A stretch of 64,000 nt of DNA from UBA6926 sp045562535 (GCA_045562535.1 JBJKVP010000002.1:30877-94876), one strand, 5' to 3'; shown: positions 9,135 through 18,230, counted from the stretch's first letter. The notes: a model not told the origin generated them from the sequence alone. Program-made: numbers and translations.

Positions 9135-10034
9135 ATGAAACTTGTAATGTACAATGATTTTCGACCTGGAATACTCGCTGACGATCGCGTTATTGGGATG
9201 GCGGGCATCGCGGATGAATATATGGGAACCAACCCTGAAGACGTAATGATAAATATCATCGAGGATTTCGCTTCAGTTAGAGACGAGTTACTTGATCTTG
9301 AAGAAACAGCGGAAGGAGTACCTGTTGAATCTGTTAGGTTGCGTGCTCCTATGCCAAGACCCCGAAAACTATTATGCTGTTTCGGTAATTATAGAGAAGG
9401 TCAAGACCGCGATATTTTCCCTGTAGATATGTTTTTGAAGTCTCCGGAGGCCGTAATTGGTCCTGGTGACAAGGTAGTTTTACCAAAAGTAGATTTTAGA
9501 ATTTGCCATCACGAAGCAGAACTTGCTCTTGTTATTGGAAAGCGTTCAAAAGACCTTAGCCAGGATGAAGCGATGGGTGCAATATTTGGTTACACGGCGT
9601 TTATGGATGTTTCTCCTAGAGGTGGCGTTGGGCGAAATCCGGGAATGACAATGATAAGTAAGTCGTTTGATACCTGTGCTCCTATGGGGCCTTGTATTGT
9701 AACGGCAGACGAAATTCAAAACCCTCACGATCTTTCTATAAAATACTGGGTTGGGGATCAAGAGCGTCATGATTATAGTACATCTGACCTAGAACATACC
9801 TTACCTGAGATTATTGAGTGGGCTACCACAGTGATGACCCTCGTTCCAGGAGATGTAATAGCGATTGGGACCAATCACCAGGGAATAGGTCCCTTGCAAG
9901 ATGGAGAAACAGGGAAAATAGAAATAGAAGGAATAGGAAGTTTTGACATTAAAGTAGAAGATCCGCTTAAGCGGGAATGGCCTGTTGAAATAGATCAAGA
10001 AATGGCAACAATGGTTAGGGAAGCACGTCCTTAA
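9135..10034 (+). CDS. Fumarylacetoacetate hydrolase family protein
   Basis: 299 aa. Belongs to the FAH superfamily, Mg/Mn-dependent hydrolases, decarboxylases or isomerases acting on beta-diketo acids or 2-hydroxymuconate-like compounds in aromatic degradation. Visible core: HHEAELALVIGKRSKDL (metal-ligand glutamates), GYTAFMDVSPRG, SFDTCAPMGPCIVTADEI, and the end-domain VMTLVPGDVIAIGTNHQGIGP. Start chosen at ATG 9135 because GGAGGGTG precedes it by a few bases; a longer TTG 9099 reading lacks such a site. It is followed at 38 bases by an alpha/beta hydrolase in the same direction, suggesting a small catabolic pair. Exact substrate unknown. Confidence 0.88.
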   Translation: MKLVMYNDFRPGILADDRVIGMAGIADEYMGTNPEDVMINIIEDFASVRDELLDLEETAEGVPVESVRLRAPMPRPRKLLCCFGNYREGQDRDIFPVDMFLKSPEAVIGPGDKVVLPKVDFRICHHEAELALVIGKRSKDLSQDEAMGAIFGYTAFMDVSPRGGVGRNPGMTMISKSFDTCAPMGPCIVTADEIQNPHDLSIKYWVGDQERHDYSTSDLEHTLPEIIEWATTVMTLVPGDVIAIGTNHQGIGPLQDGETGKIEIEGIGSFDIKVEDPLKREWPVEIDQEMATMVREARP

Positions 10035-10072
10035 AATAAGACAATTACAGATAACTGTTATAGGGGGATACA

Positions 10073-10888
10073 ATGCCGCACGCTTCAGTAAATGGTATTA
10101 GTATATTTTATGAAATAATCGGGAATAGTGATTATCCTACACTAGTGATGACACATGGGCTTGGAGGCCATGGAAGAGCCTACGAAAATCTAATCCCAGA
10201 ATTTTCTAAACGATATAAATTATTATTGTGGGATATGCGAGGGCACGGTCAATCCGATAGACCTAAGGCAGAAGATGGTGTTTACACGCGAGATCAACAT
10301 GCTAGCGACCTTGCGGGGCTACTAGATTCTTTGGGTATAGATCAAGCACATATACACGGCCACTCTTTGGGAGGGCTTGTGGCTCAGCAATTTGTAATAT
10401 CTTATCCGGAAAAAACAAAATCTTTGATTATTCAAGATTCTTCTGCAGAAATCAAAGAAGAGTATGTAGCCGGATGGGATGATCGTATCCAGAACGTTTT
10501 AGATCTGGGGCTCGAAGGGATTCCGGTGGATTATACTCGAGGATGGGGTAAAAAATTCAGTGATTCTAATAAGGAATATATTGATGCAAGACATCTGGAA
10601 TCTGTGCAACGTAATGATCTATTTGTTTATGTTGAGGATATGAGAATTTCGGGGACTGATCTTTATGCAGAACCTCTTGCACCGCAACTTCCAGATATAA
10701 AGTGTCCTGTTTTGATTATTTGTGGTGAGGAAGACGGGACTACTCCGCCAGGAGGGCACGTTAGAATGCATAGGGCAATCAATAATTCGGAGTTAGTTAT
10801 AATTCCCTTTGCCGGGCATTTTCCAAACGTTGAAACCCAGGAAGAATATTCAACGGCAATATTATCGTTCTTAGATAAAATTAATTGA
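10073..10888 (+). CDS. Alpha/beta hydrolase (enol-lactonase-like)
   Basis: 271 aa serine hydrolase. HGLGGHGRAYE oxyanion region near residue 28, nucleophile elbow GHSLGG with Ser98, acid region CGEEDGTTPP, catalytic His in FAGHFPNVE. Overall layout resembles 3-oxoadipate enol-lactonase and carboxylesterases of the same fold, but specificity is not readable. It lies 38 bases after the FAH-family gene and probably shares its transcript. The last 8 bases overlap the end of ileS on the other strand. Confidence 0.87.
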   Translation: MPHASVNGISIFYEIIGNSDYPTLVMTHGLGGHGRAYENLIPEFSKRYKLLLWDMRGHGQSDRPKAEDGVYTRDQHASDLAGLLDSLGIDQAHIHGHSLGGLVAQQFVISYPEKTKSLIIQDSSAEIKEEYVAGWDDRIQNVLDLGLEGIPVDYTRGWGKKFSDSNKEYIDARHLESVQRNDLFVYVEDMRISGTDLYAEPLAPQLPDIKCPVLIICGEEDGTTPPGGHVRMHRAINNSELVIIPFAGHFPNVETQEEYSTAILSFLDKIN

Positions 10889-13800
10889 TTTGTTTAGTCA
10901 CGGAAATCAATACAGCAATGCCATTTATGTCTATTGTTTCAGATAAATCTGGGCTTTGCGTTTCTGGTTGATTTCCAATACTTGCGAGTGTTTCTTGTTC
11001 AATGTAGTCAGAGTGATGAATGATTACTTGAGTAATGTGTTCACCTCCCGATATCCTAAGAAATATTCGGTCATCAATATCAAGGTCGGCCTTCCGTCTC
11101 ATTTCTTGTATTTGTCGTACAAGATCCCGCGCAAATCCTTCCAGAGCAAGATCTTCTGAAATCTCTGTTTCAATAATTACGAAAATATTCCCTTCTTGAG
11201 AAGAAACGTACCCTTCTTTATCCTTTTGTTCAACGATCAACTCTTCCGGGGAATATTGTTCACCATCAATAGTGATTTGATTTCCCGAGCTTATATTAGT
11301 TGCGATTTCCGAGCGTTCTGATTGTTCTAACGACGATAAAACGGATATGAACCCCTGTAAATCCTTGCCTAATTTTGGACCTAATATGGATAAATTTGGC
11401 TTGATATGTGAGTCAATGAACATGGCTTCATCTTCTGTCTTGTGGATGCTTTTTACATTTAATTCATCCTCTAACTGATCTTCGATTCGAGGAAGAGATT
11501 CTATATCATCTTTTGATCTTACTATCGCGTAGGCTTTAGCCAACGGCTGTCGCACTTTGATCTTGGCTTTGCTTCGTGCAGCACGCCCTAAACTCGATAG
11601 TTGCATTGCTAATTTGACATCGTTTTCTATCTTGGGGTCGATTTGATCTTTCATCACTTCAGGCCAATCAGCCAAATGTACACTCAGTTTTTCTTCTCTG
11701 GACAAATTTAGGTACATTTTTTCAGCAATGAATGGTGTAAACGGGGCTAATAATTTAGATAGAGCTAAAAGGCATTCATGCAGGGTATGGTAAGCTGCCT
11801 TTTTATCGATATCATCTTCACTTTTCCAAAATCTTCGGCGACTTCTTCTAATGTACCAAGTAGACAGTTGATCTACGAAAAACTCTATATCTCGGGCAGC
11901 TTCGGTGATTCTGTAATTTTCTAGGTGCTCGGTTGTTGTAGAAATTAGACTATTAAGACTTGATATAAGCCATCTATCAAGTAAGGGCCTATCAGATATT
12001 TCGGGTTTATCTTTTGTAGTAGGGTCAAATTCATCCAAATTAGCGTACGTTACGAAAAAACTATATGTATTCCAGAGAGGTAAAAGAAACTTTCTTACAC
12101 TTTCTGCAACCAGGTTTTCTGAAAACCTTCTTGGATTACCAGGGGTTGTTGCCGTGAACATGTACCAGCGAAGCGCGTCAGCACCTCTCGAGTCAAGAAC
12201 ACTCCAGGGCTCTACTATATTGCCTTTGGATTTGCTCATTTTCGCGCCGTTTTCGTCCAAAATATGTCCGAGGCTTACAACATTTTTGTACGCTGGTCGA
12301 TCAAATAATAGAACGGAAAGGGCGTGAAGAGTGTAGAACCATCCTCGGGTTTGATCGACCCCTTCACAAACGTAGTCTGCTGGTGAATGAAGATCGAATT
12401 CATTTTCTCCTTCAAAAGGGTAGTGCCATTGAGCCACCGGCATTGCTCCAGAGTCAAACCAGGCATCCATGACCTCTGGAACTCTTTCAGATATACTTCC
12501 ACATTCTTCACATGAGAATGTCACTTCGTCCAGGAAAGGTCTATGTAAGTCTAATCCTTCTTTAAAACCTATAAGATTACTTTGTTTTTTTAGCTCATCC
12601 AACCCACCTATAGCAGATTGATGTTCGCAGTTCGTGCATACCCACACAGGTATAGGGGTTCCCCAGAACCTTTCTCGTGATAATGCCCAATCAACATTAT
12701 TTTCTAACCATTCACCAAAGCGCCCTTCTCCTATGTGTTCCGGGTGCCAGTTAATATCCCGATTGGTTTCTATTAGACGCTCTTTTAACTCTGTTGTTTT
12801 TATGTACCAAGATTCTTTAGCGTAATATAGGAGGGGAGAGTCACACCTCCAGCAAAAAGGGTAAGTGTGTTCAATTGTTTCGGATCTCAAAAGGCGGCCC
12901 TTTTCGGATAATTTCTCTGTTATGAGAGGATCTGCGTCTTTAAAAAACAAACCCTCCGGAGGCCCGTCGGGAAATTCCTTAACGGAACCGTTTAATTCAA
13001 CTGTGTGGATAATTGGCAGGTTTTCGAGTCTACCAACTTTCAAATCTTCTGCACCATATGCTGGAGCGATGTGCACTAGCCCAGTTCCCTCTGATAATGA
13101 AACGAAATCTGCTGATATGACCCTGTATGCATTATCTTTCGGTTCACTTAAAGCAAATAAGGGTTCGTATTCAATTCCTATAAGATCTTTTCCAAGAATA
13201 GTACCAATCACTTTATAGGATTCACCAATAACATTATTTGCCAAATCTTCAGCGAGTATCAGTCTTTCCGTCTTACCTGATTCTGAGAAATTACTCTCAA
13301 CGATCATATATTTAGATTCTTTTGAAACTGCTATAGCTACGTTTGCAGGTAAGGTCCATGGAGTTGTTGTCCAAACTAACAAGGAAGTTGGCGTGTCTTT
13401 TTTGAGTTTCAATAAATTAGTGTTTTGCTCATTTTCTTTTATTAAGAACTTTATGTATACGGAAGGATCTTCGGTATTTTCTTTATACCCAAGAGCTACT
13501 TCATGTGAGCTCAGCGAAGTTACGCATCTTGGGCAGTGAGGTGTAACTTTATAATCCTTATAGATTAGATTCTTGTTCCATAACTCCTTAAAAATCCACC
13601 ATCCTGATTCTATATATTCATTTTTGAACGTAATATACGGATCGTCCATATCAACCCAGAATCCTATTCGGTCGGACAGTGTTTCCCATTCCTTAACGTA
13701 CCGAAATACACTTTCTCTACATTTTTCGTTAAATCGCTCTACCCCGTATTCTTCGATTTCTGTTTTACTATGGAGATTGAGTTCAGTTTCAACTGCGAGT

Positions 13801-14081
13801 TCCACAGGCAGTCCATGTGTATCCCAGCCACCTTTTCGTGGTACGTTGAACCCCTGCATTGTTTTGAATCGAGGGACTATGTCTTTATACACTCTTGAAA
13901 GCACGTGATGTACGCCTGGTGTGCCATTTGCTGTAGGAGGCCCTTCGTAGAAACTGAAAATAGGACTATTCTTCCTAATTTCTATAGATTTTTTAAATGT
14001 ATTATTAGTTTTCCAGTAATCTAGAATCTCAGATTCGAGTTCAGGGAATACTATTTTATTAGAAACCGGATCAAAACCCAT
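10881..14081 (-). CDS. ileS: Isoleucyl-tRNA synthetase, eukaryote-like (IleRS2) type
   Basis: Charges tRNA-Ile. 1066 aa, a length typical of the eukaryote-like class rather than the roughly 930 aa of the usual bacterial enzyme. The first signature has the form GVHHVLSR (class-specific HxxH variant of HIGH), preceded by PPTANGTPG and followed by GWDTHGLPVE. KMSKS is present as KMSKSKGN at about residues 612-619. The anticodon-binding and C-terminal domains are full length. Start ATG with AAGGTGG. In known bacteria this class is often naturally mupirocin tolerant; that is family knowledge, not seen here. Tail-to-tail overlap of 8 bases with the alpha/beta hydrolase. Confidence 0.96.
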   Translation of the reverse strand: MGFDPVSNKIVFPELESEILDYWKTNNTFKKSIEIRKNSPIFSFYEGPPTANGTPGVHHVLSRVYKDIVPRFKTMQGFNVPRKGGWDTHGLPVELAVETELNLHSKTEIEEYGVERFNEKCRESVFRYVKEWETLSDRIGFWVDMDDPYITFKNEYIESGWWIFKELWNKNLIYKDYKVTPHCPRCVTSLSSHEVALGYKENTEDPSVYIKFLIKENEQNTNLLKLKKDTPTSLLVWTTTPWTLPANVAIAVSKESKYMIVESNFSESGKTERLILAEDLANNVIGESYKVIGTILGKDLIGIEYEPLFALSEPKDNAYRVISADFVSLSEGTGLVHIAPAYGAEDLKVGRLENLPIIHTVELNGSVKEFPDGPPEGLFFKDADPLITEKLSEKGRLLRSETIEHTYPFCWRCDSPLLYYAKESWYIKTTELKERLIETNRDINWHPEHIGEGRFGEWLENNVDWALSRERFWGTPIPVWVCTNCEHQSAIGGLDELKKQSNLIGFKEGLDLHRPFLDEVTFSCEECGSISERVPEVMDAWFDSGAMPVAQWHYPFEGENEFDLHSPADYVCEGVDQTRGWFYTLHALSVLLFDRPAYKNVVSLGHILDENGAKMSKSKGNIVEPWSVLDSRGADALRWYMFTATTPGNPRRFSENLVAESVRKFLLPLWNTYSFFVTYANLDEFDPTTKDKPEISDRPLLDRWLISSLNSLISTTTEHLENYRITEAARDIEFFVDQLSTWYIRRSRRRFWKSEDDIDKKAAYHTLHECLLALSKLLAPFTPFIAEKMYLNLSREEKLSVHLADWPEVMKDQIDPKIENDVKLAMQLSSLGRAARSKAKIKVRQPLAKAYAIVRSKDDIESLPRIEDQLEDELNVKSIHKTEDEAMFIDSHIKPNLSILGPKLGKDLQGFISVLSSLEQSERSEIATNISSGNQITIDGEQYSPEELIVEQKDKEGYVSSQEGNIFVIIETEISEDLALEGFARDLVRQIQEMRRKADLDIDDRIFLRISGGEHITQVIIHHSDYIEQETLASIGNQPETQSPDLSETIDINGIAVLISVTKQIN

Positions 14082-14113
14082 TAATCCACCTTTTAAATTC
14101 GATTTGAATCTAT

Positions 14114-14142
14114 ATTTTGAGCAAGTGATATAAGAGTGTCAA
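14114..14142 (-). promoter_or_regulatory. Putative ileS promoter
   Basis: On the minus strand TTGACA at 14142-14137, 17-base spacer, CAAAAT at 14119-14114 (4 of 6 to TATAAT), about 35 bases before the ileS start. No T-box leader fits in the short gap. The -10 is weak. Confidence 0.4.
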
Positions 14143-14156
14143 GATTATTCATTTTA

Positions 14157-14348
14157 TTAATTTTTGCATTTCACTATATATAATACTACTCCTGGTAGCC
14201 CTAGAAGTAGTACGTAGCTCCACCGTTTCTTGCTTTTACTATCTAGAGAGGCATGATTTTTTAAGTCTAATAATGCCCATAATTGTGATAAGAAATTAAT
14301 AGCGAGTAATATAGCTGCTAAAGATAGATACAGTATTAAATCATTCAA
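14157..14348 (-). CDS. Small membrane protein, PLDc_N-like
   Basis: 63 aa with two hydrophobic segments (about 4-25 and 46-59) separated by WALLDLKNHASLDSKSKKRW. The pattern of helix, W-x-L-x-D-L turn, basic stretch, W, second helix and a LPG turn resembles the two-helix N-terminal module of cardiolipin synthase-type proteins (PLDc_N), often found alone as a small membrane protein. TTG start, weak ribosome site. It lies upstream of ileS on the same strand. Function unknown; coding status is likely because of the coherent domain pattern. Confidence 0.6.
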   Translation of the reverse strand: MNDLILYLSLAAILLAINFLSQLWALLDLKNHASLDSKSKKRWSYVLLLGLPGVVLYIVKCKN

Positions 14349-14452
14349 TAATTATTCTTTCTCTTTAACGTTCTCCAACGCCATCTAAATAATTACTAAC
14401 AAAATGCTGGGTCGTCTCAAGAGCTTATTAAATCAATCTGCGTTGAGGCGTC

Positions 14453-15364
14453 CTATTTATCATCGTCGTCATCATCGTCGTCGTAATCATCGTCGTCATC
14501 ATCGTAATCATCGTCGTCATCATCGTAATCATCGTCGTCATCATCGTAATCATCGTCGTCATCATCGTAATCATCGTCGTCATCGTAATCGTCGTCATCG
14601 TCGTCATCATCGTCATCATCGTCGTCGTAATCATCATCGTCGTCGTCGTAATCATCATCGTCGTCGTCGTAATCATCATCATCATCGTCGTAATCATCAT
14701 CGTCGTCGTCGTCATCATCGTCGTCATCGTAATCATCGTCGTCATCATCGTAATCATCGTCGTCATCATCGTAATCATCATCATCGTCATCGTAATCATC
14801 ATCATCGTCATATTCATAATCATCTACTATTTCTTCGTACTCTTCTTCATCTGAACTATAAGAGTCATCATCAGCCAATGATATTGTCACACGTCGGCCC
14901 GGGCCTCTTCCAAAACTCTCGGTGATTAATTCGGTATATTCTTGCAGTGTTGTGTGAACGATGCGTCTCTCAGTAGGGGACATTGGTTCCAGTGTAATGG
15001 GTCTTCTGCGATCTATAACATGGTTAGCTGCTCTTTCGGCAACTTCACGTATCTGGTCTAATTTTCTCTGTTGATAATTTTCTACGTCTACCCGAAGGGC
15101 AACAAACTCGCCAATAGTTCTGCTTACTACAGTCGTAACGATTGATTGCAAATCTCTTAAGGTTGATCCACGCCTGCCAATTAATAGGCCAGCATCTTCA
15201 CCTTCGATATTAAGAATGATTGGATCTCCATCGTCATTTTCATCGGGCATGATGACTTCTATATCTGCTTCCACACCCATAAATTCAAGGATCTGTGAAA
15301 GGATTTCTTCTGCTTGGTTTGCCCAATCGTTCAATTTCTCTATGTCGTTTTCATTACTACTCAA
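14453..15364 (-). CDS. khpB: KhpB/Jag RNA-binding protein (KH + R3H) with giant poly-Asp/Tyr tail
   Basis: RNA-binding protein of the KhpB (Jag, SpoIIIJ-associated) family. 303 aa. KH domain at about 35-110 with the nucleotide loop GLLIGRRGSTLRDLQ, R3H domain at about 110-170 (ITLEPMSPTERRIVHTTLQ). After about residue 180 the protein is almost only Asp with a Tyr at regular spacing (mostly Tyr plus six Asp), some 115 residues ending in a single Lys. The usual N-terminal Jag domain is short or absent. TTG start with AGGA 8 bases upstream. Gene order rpmH-rnpA-yidD-yidC-khpB is the conserved oriC-type cluster. The folded part is certain; the tail is unusual. Confidence 0.92.
   Translation of the reverse strand: MSSNENDIEKLNDWANQAEEILSQILEFMGVEADIEVIMPDENDDGDPIILNIEGEDAGLLIGRRGSTLRDLQSIVTTVVSRTIGEFVALRVDVENYQQRKLDQIREVAERAANHVIDRRRPITLEPMSPTERRIVHTTLQEYTELITESFGRGPGRRVTISLADDDSYSSDEEEYEEIVDDYEYDDDDDYDDDDDDYDDDDDDYDDDDDDYDDDDDDDDDDDDYDDDDDDYDDDDDDYDDDDDDYDDDDDDDDDDDDDYDDDDDYDDDDDDYDDDDDDYDDDDDDYDDDDDDYDDDDDDDDK
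14456..14815 (-). repeat. In-frame 21-base minisatellite coding for Asp/Tyr heptads
   Basis: Roughly 360 bases made of permuted cat/cgt/aat triplets on the plus strand, with a repeating unit of about 21 bases that reads as Tyr plus six Asp on the minus strand. The array stays in frame with khpB throughout. Asp codons alternate GAT and GAC, so it is not a simple triplet run. It generates long false reading frames on both strands. Confidence 0.9.
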
Positions 15365-15416
15365 TTGTTTTTCCTAGTCTTTTCTAATCTGATAATAAGA
15401 TCATTGTCATGATCAA

Positions 15417-16322
15417 TCAACTTCTGTTATTTCTTCTTTTTCCTGATCTACCGCGTGTAGGCCTTTTTCTTTTGCTATCTCTTTTACGTTTATTTGATTT
15501 GTTAGTTTGTTCTTTATCGTCTGACTCCCCCTCCGAATCAGATGATACCTTTGCAGGCGTTATCATGGGCCTTGAAGAACCAATTATACTCAGATTTCCC
15601 CATCCAGAGAAGAACCCTTGTAATATCACTGTAATTATATTGGATACGAACCAATAGAGAGCAAGCCCTGAAGGAAAACTAAATGCTAAAAATCCCAACA
15701 TTATTGGGAACATGAATAGCATAATTTGCTGTTGTTGACGTTGCTGATTGCTCATGGCCGGCTGCTGCATTATTTTTTGTTGTGCCCATGTTGAAACTGC
15801 TACCAGTAGAGGCAATATGGGTGTTGGATCGGGCTGGGTTAGATCAAGCGACCCTGCTAACCATGGCACCTGAGTGTTCATTGGCAACAACTCGCTCCCA
15901 TATGGCATCCAGTCGTACAGTCGTTGGGAGAGGTACATAAAACTGTCTGGTAGGTCTCCCAACCCTTTAATTATTGCGTAATAGAGACCTATCCATATTG
16001 GGAATTGAATTAGCATAGGCCCTAAACAGCCTAAAGGGCTCACCCCATTGTCTTTGTACAGTTTCATAGTAGCTTTTTGTTGGGCTTGAGGATTGGACTT
16101 ATATTTTTCCTTTAGTTGTGCCATTTCTGGACCTAGTCTTTGCATTGTTGCACTGGACTTTAATTGTTTAACCGTAAGAGGGTAGAAAATTAATCTAGTT
16201 ACCACTGTTAAAGCTATTATTGCGTAGGCGATATTTTCGAAAAGTATTGCGTATAGGAATATTAGCGCGTTCAACATCGGTTGAAGCAGCAATACTATAA
16301 ATATGTCTCCTATAACGTCCAT
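15417..16322 (-). CDS. yidC: Membrane protein insertase YidC/Oxa1
   Basis: Inserts and folds inner-membrane proteins with or without SecYEG. 301 aa, the short Gram-positive-type form without the large periplasmic domain. Hydrophobic core segments follow the family order; the groove arginine sits in LTVVTRLIFYPLTVKQ, and LGCLGPMLIQFPIWIGLYYAI is a hallmark. The last 40 residues form a basic tail (KSNKRKRDSKRKRPTRG) that would contact ribosomes. ATG start. It lies 10 bases after the beta-propeller lipoprotein gene and before khpB. Confidence 0.94.
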   Translation of the reverse strand: MDVIGDIFIVLLLQPMLNALIFLYAILFENIAYAIIALTVVTRLIFYPLTVKQLKSSATMQRLGPEMAQLKEKYKSNPQAQQKATMKLYKDNGVSPLGCLGPMLIQFPIWIGLYYAIIKGLGDLPDSFMYLSQRLYDWMPYGSELLPMNTQVPWLAGSLDLTQPDPTPILPLLVAVSTWAQQKIMQQPAMSNQQRQQQQIMLFMFPIMLGFLAFSFPSGLALYWFVSNIITVILQGFFSGWGNLSIIGSSRPMITPAKVSSDSEGESDDKEQTNKSNKRKRDSKRKRPTRGRSGKRRNNRS

Positions 16323-16331
16323 TACAAATCC

Positions 16332-17465
16332 TTAATCATCAAACGGGAAAATCTTTAAGGGCAGACGGGAATCAGCCCTTACCGAGAAAATAAGATCTTC
16401 GTCGGTATGAATATAAAGTGTACCTCCCAAATTATTAATTCCAGCATAATTTGCTTCTGGTAATTTACCGCCTGCATCATAATTTAAATTAGTAGGATCT
16501 ACCCACCATGTTTCTCCTTCTTCGTTTGCAAAGAAAATCATATTTTCGGTGAGCGCTGCGGATCCACGTATGGCACCACCTGTTTTAATTGGGTCTGAGA
16601 GATTTCGTCCTGAAGTTTTATCTAATATGTATAGATTATGGTCTAAACTTGGAACAAAAAGTCGATTTTCAAATAATACTGGGGCTCCCCAAAACCAATT
16701 TTCTCCTTCAAAGGGTTCTTCCCAGATCGACTGGGCATTATTTTTATTGATCGCGTAGAGTTTGTTATCAAATGAGGTTATAAACATTGCATCTCGATCT
16801 AAGGTTATAGATCCGATTCCGGCCCCAGCTTTGAAATTCCATTCATTATTGATAGTAAAAGTTTCGCGATCAAAATCTAAAGAGTAAATGTTTCCACTTA
16901 AAGTTCCTATGTAAACTGTATTGCCGCTAATCGTGGGGGCATTCCATGTACGGCTTTCTGCAGCAAACGGAGCTGGCCATAATTGATCACCAGAATTTAT
17001 ATCAATTGCGTATAGCAAGCCACTCTCCGAATTAATTAAAAGAACATCATCTTTGATGCTAGGCCCCCCTATGAAAGGATCCGATGTTTCTCCATAATCA
17101 GGGTCAAATAAAACACTACATGGAGAGTCTTCTCGTGCTCCGATTATAGAATTGGGATCTATTTTATAAACTGCACCATCGAAGCCTCCAATATAAATAA
17201 CCCCGTCGTTTATTAAAGGAGTTCCGTAGATTGCGGAAATACCGTTTTCCCCTTCGGAAGTTTTACATTGCCCAACGGATTTCCCGCTGACAGGATTAAC
17301 TAGTAAGACTTCACCTTTCTTTGTGGCCAAGACCAAATTGTCACCTGCCTGAACTACCTCCGACCAGCTTTTTGTTGCAAATAAAGTTGAGCCAGTACAA
17401 CCGATGCTCGTAATACCAATGGTGAACAACATAAAAATTAGTAGAAAGATTTTTCGATTATTCAT
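16332..17465 (-). CDS. PQQ-like beta-propeller lipoprotein (BamB-like repeats)
   Basis: 377 aa from ATG 17465. Lipoprotein signal: MNNRKIFLLIFMLF, hydrophobic core, SIGC lipobox. The mature part holds repeated propeller blades with the pattern GxxYxxD...G (AIYGTPLINDGVIYIGGFDG, DGAVYKIDPNS, GNIYSLD, NKLYAINKNNAQSIWE, HNLYILDKTSG), as in BamB and quinoprotein dehydrogenases, but no dehydrogenase domain. The start overlaps the yidD stop as ATGA, so translation is probably coupled. A longer reading to 17522 is open but would bury the signal peptide. Placement between yidD and yidC suggests a role in envelope protein biogenesis; this is inference. Confidence 0.85.
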   Translation of the reverse strand: MNNRKIFLLIFMLFTIGITSIGCTGSTLFATKSWSEVVQAGDNLVLATKKGEVLLVNPVSGKSVGQCKTSEGENGISAIYGTPLINDGVIYIGGFDGAVYKIDPNSIIGAREDSPCSVLFDPDYGETSDPFIGGPSIKDDVLLINSESGLLYAIDINSGDQLWPAPFAAESRTWNAPTISGNTVYIGTLSGNIYSLDFDRETFTINNEWNFKAGAGIGSITLDRDAMFITSFDNKLYAINKNNAQSIWEEPFEGENWFWGAPVLFENRLFVPSLDHNLYILDKTSGRNLSDPIKTGGAIRGSAALTENMIFFANEEGETWWVDPTNLNYDAGGKLPEANYAGINNLGGTLYIHTDEDLIFSVRADSRLPLKIFPFDD

Positions 17466-17692
17466 CTGACCTCGTTCTCGAGAGGAACCGGATCGTAACC
17501 TGCTTCGTTGTTTGGTCTGCATCGTAATAGTCGTTTTACTGTCAAAATCGTCCCTGCAAATGCGCCCTTTGTTTCAATAGCTTCTTTCGCGTATTGTGAG
17601 CAAGTGGGAGTATATATACAAACGCTATTCACAAGATAAGGTGATATGCCTAATTTATATACTTTAATCAAAATCAGTAGGATTTTTTTCAA
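17462..17692 (-). CDS. yidD: Membrane protein insertion efficiency factor YidD
   Basis: 76 aa membrane-associated protein that aids YidC-dependent insertion. All family landmarks: IKVYKLGISPYL amphipathic helix, CIYTPTCSQYAKEAI with the two cysteines, and RLLRCRPNNEAGYDPVP (RCxPxxxxGxDPVP). ATG start. Four-base overlap with the downstream lipoprotein gene; rnpA lies 38 bases upstream. Confidence 0.96.
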   Translation of the reverse strand: MKKILLILIKVYKLGISPYLVNSVCIYTPTCSQYAKEAIETKGAFAGTILTVKRLLRCRPNNEAGYDPVPLENEVR

Positions 17693-17730
17693 TTCTTAAA
17701 ACTTTCTTAAGGATTTATTGGTTGTTTAAG

Positions 17731-18081
17731 CTATATTGGCAGTTCTTTTTTCAAGATCCCCGATCTTTTCAACGTATCTTTAACGCTTTTTTGTATCAAC
17801 TTATAGTCCGCTTTGGCAGTTTCTTTTCTAGCGATAAAAACCATATCGTAGCCTTCTGATAAATCTAATGAATTAATTGATTCTCTTAGAAGCCGTTTTA
17901 CTCTGTTTCGAACAACTGCTCCACCAATACGTTTACTGACCGCAAATCCAGAACGAGAATGTGGTGTTTGTCCGAGGGACCATTTGAGTATGAGCATTCG
18001 GTTAGACACGGATTTCCCGGTTTCTGCTATGTGGTTAAAGTCGGCGGTTTTTTTAATTCTTGATTCTTTTGAAAGCCCCAT
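17731..18081 (-). CDS. rnpA: Ribonuclease P protein component
   Basis: Protein subunit of RNase P, which matures tRNA 5' ends. 116 aa. The RNR motif is present as VVRNRVKRLLRESI, with GFAVSKRIGGAVVRN before it and a basic N-terminus (LSKESRIKKTADFNHI). It follows rpmH by 11 bases as in nearly all bacteria. Confidence 0.96.
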   Translation of the reverse strand: MGLSKESRIKKTADFNHIAETGKSVSNRMLILKWSLGQTPHSRSGFAVSKRIGGAVVRNRVKRLLRESINSLDLSEGYDMVFIARKETAKADYKLIQKSVKDTLKRSGILKKELPI

Positions 18082-18092
18082 TTAGAACTTCC

Positions 18093-18230
18093 TTAAACGG
18101 CGAGACTATGGCGACCTTTAGTACGCCTACGTGAAATAACGTTTTGGCCTCCGTTAGATCCCATTCGGGCACGGAAACCATGAACTCGTTTTCTGCGTCG
18201 GACTTTTGGTTGATAAGTACGCTTAGGCAT
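18093..18230 (-). CDS. rpmH: 50S ribosomal protein L34
   Basis: 45 aa, very basic. It begins MPKRTYQPKVRRRKRVHGFR and continues ARMGSNGGQNVISRRRTKGR, matching L34 along its length (family MKRTxQPxxxKRxxxHGFRxRMxTxxGRxVLxxRRxKGRxxL). Starts at ATG 18230, stops TAA 18093. It heads the rpmH-rnpA-yidD-yidC-khpB cluster. Confidence 0.97.
   Translation of the reverse strand: MPKRTYQPKVRRRKRVHGFRARMGSNGGQNVISRRRTKGRHSLAV

Noticed and set aside
14082..14156. T-box riboswitch before ileS
   Set aside because: The gap of about 75 bases is too short, with no T-box motif or terminator.
14404..14925. Long plus-strand frame rich in His and Arg, and another minus-strand frame rich in Met and Thr
   Set aside because: Both are shadows of the Asp/Tyr minisatellite of khpB in other frames; no ribosome site or homologous domain.
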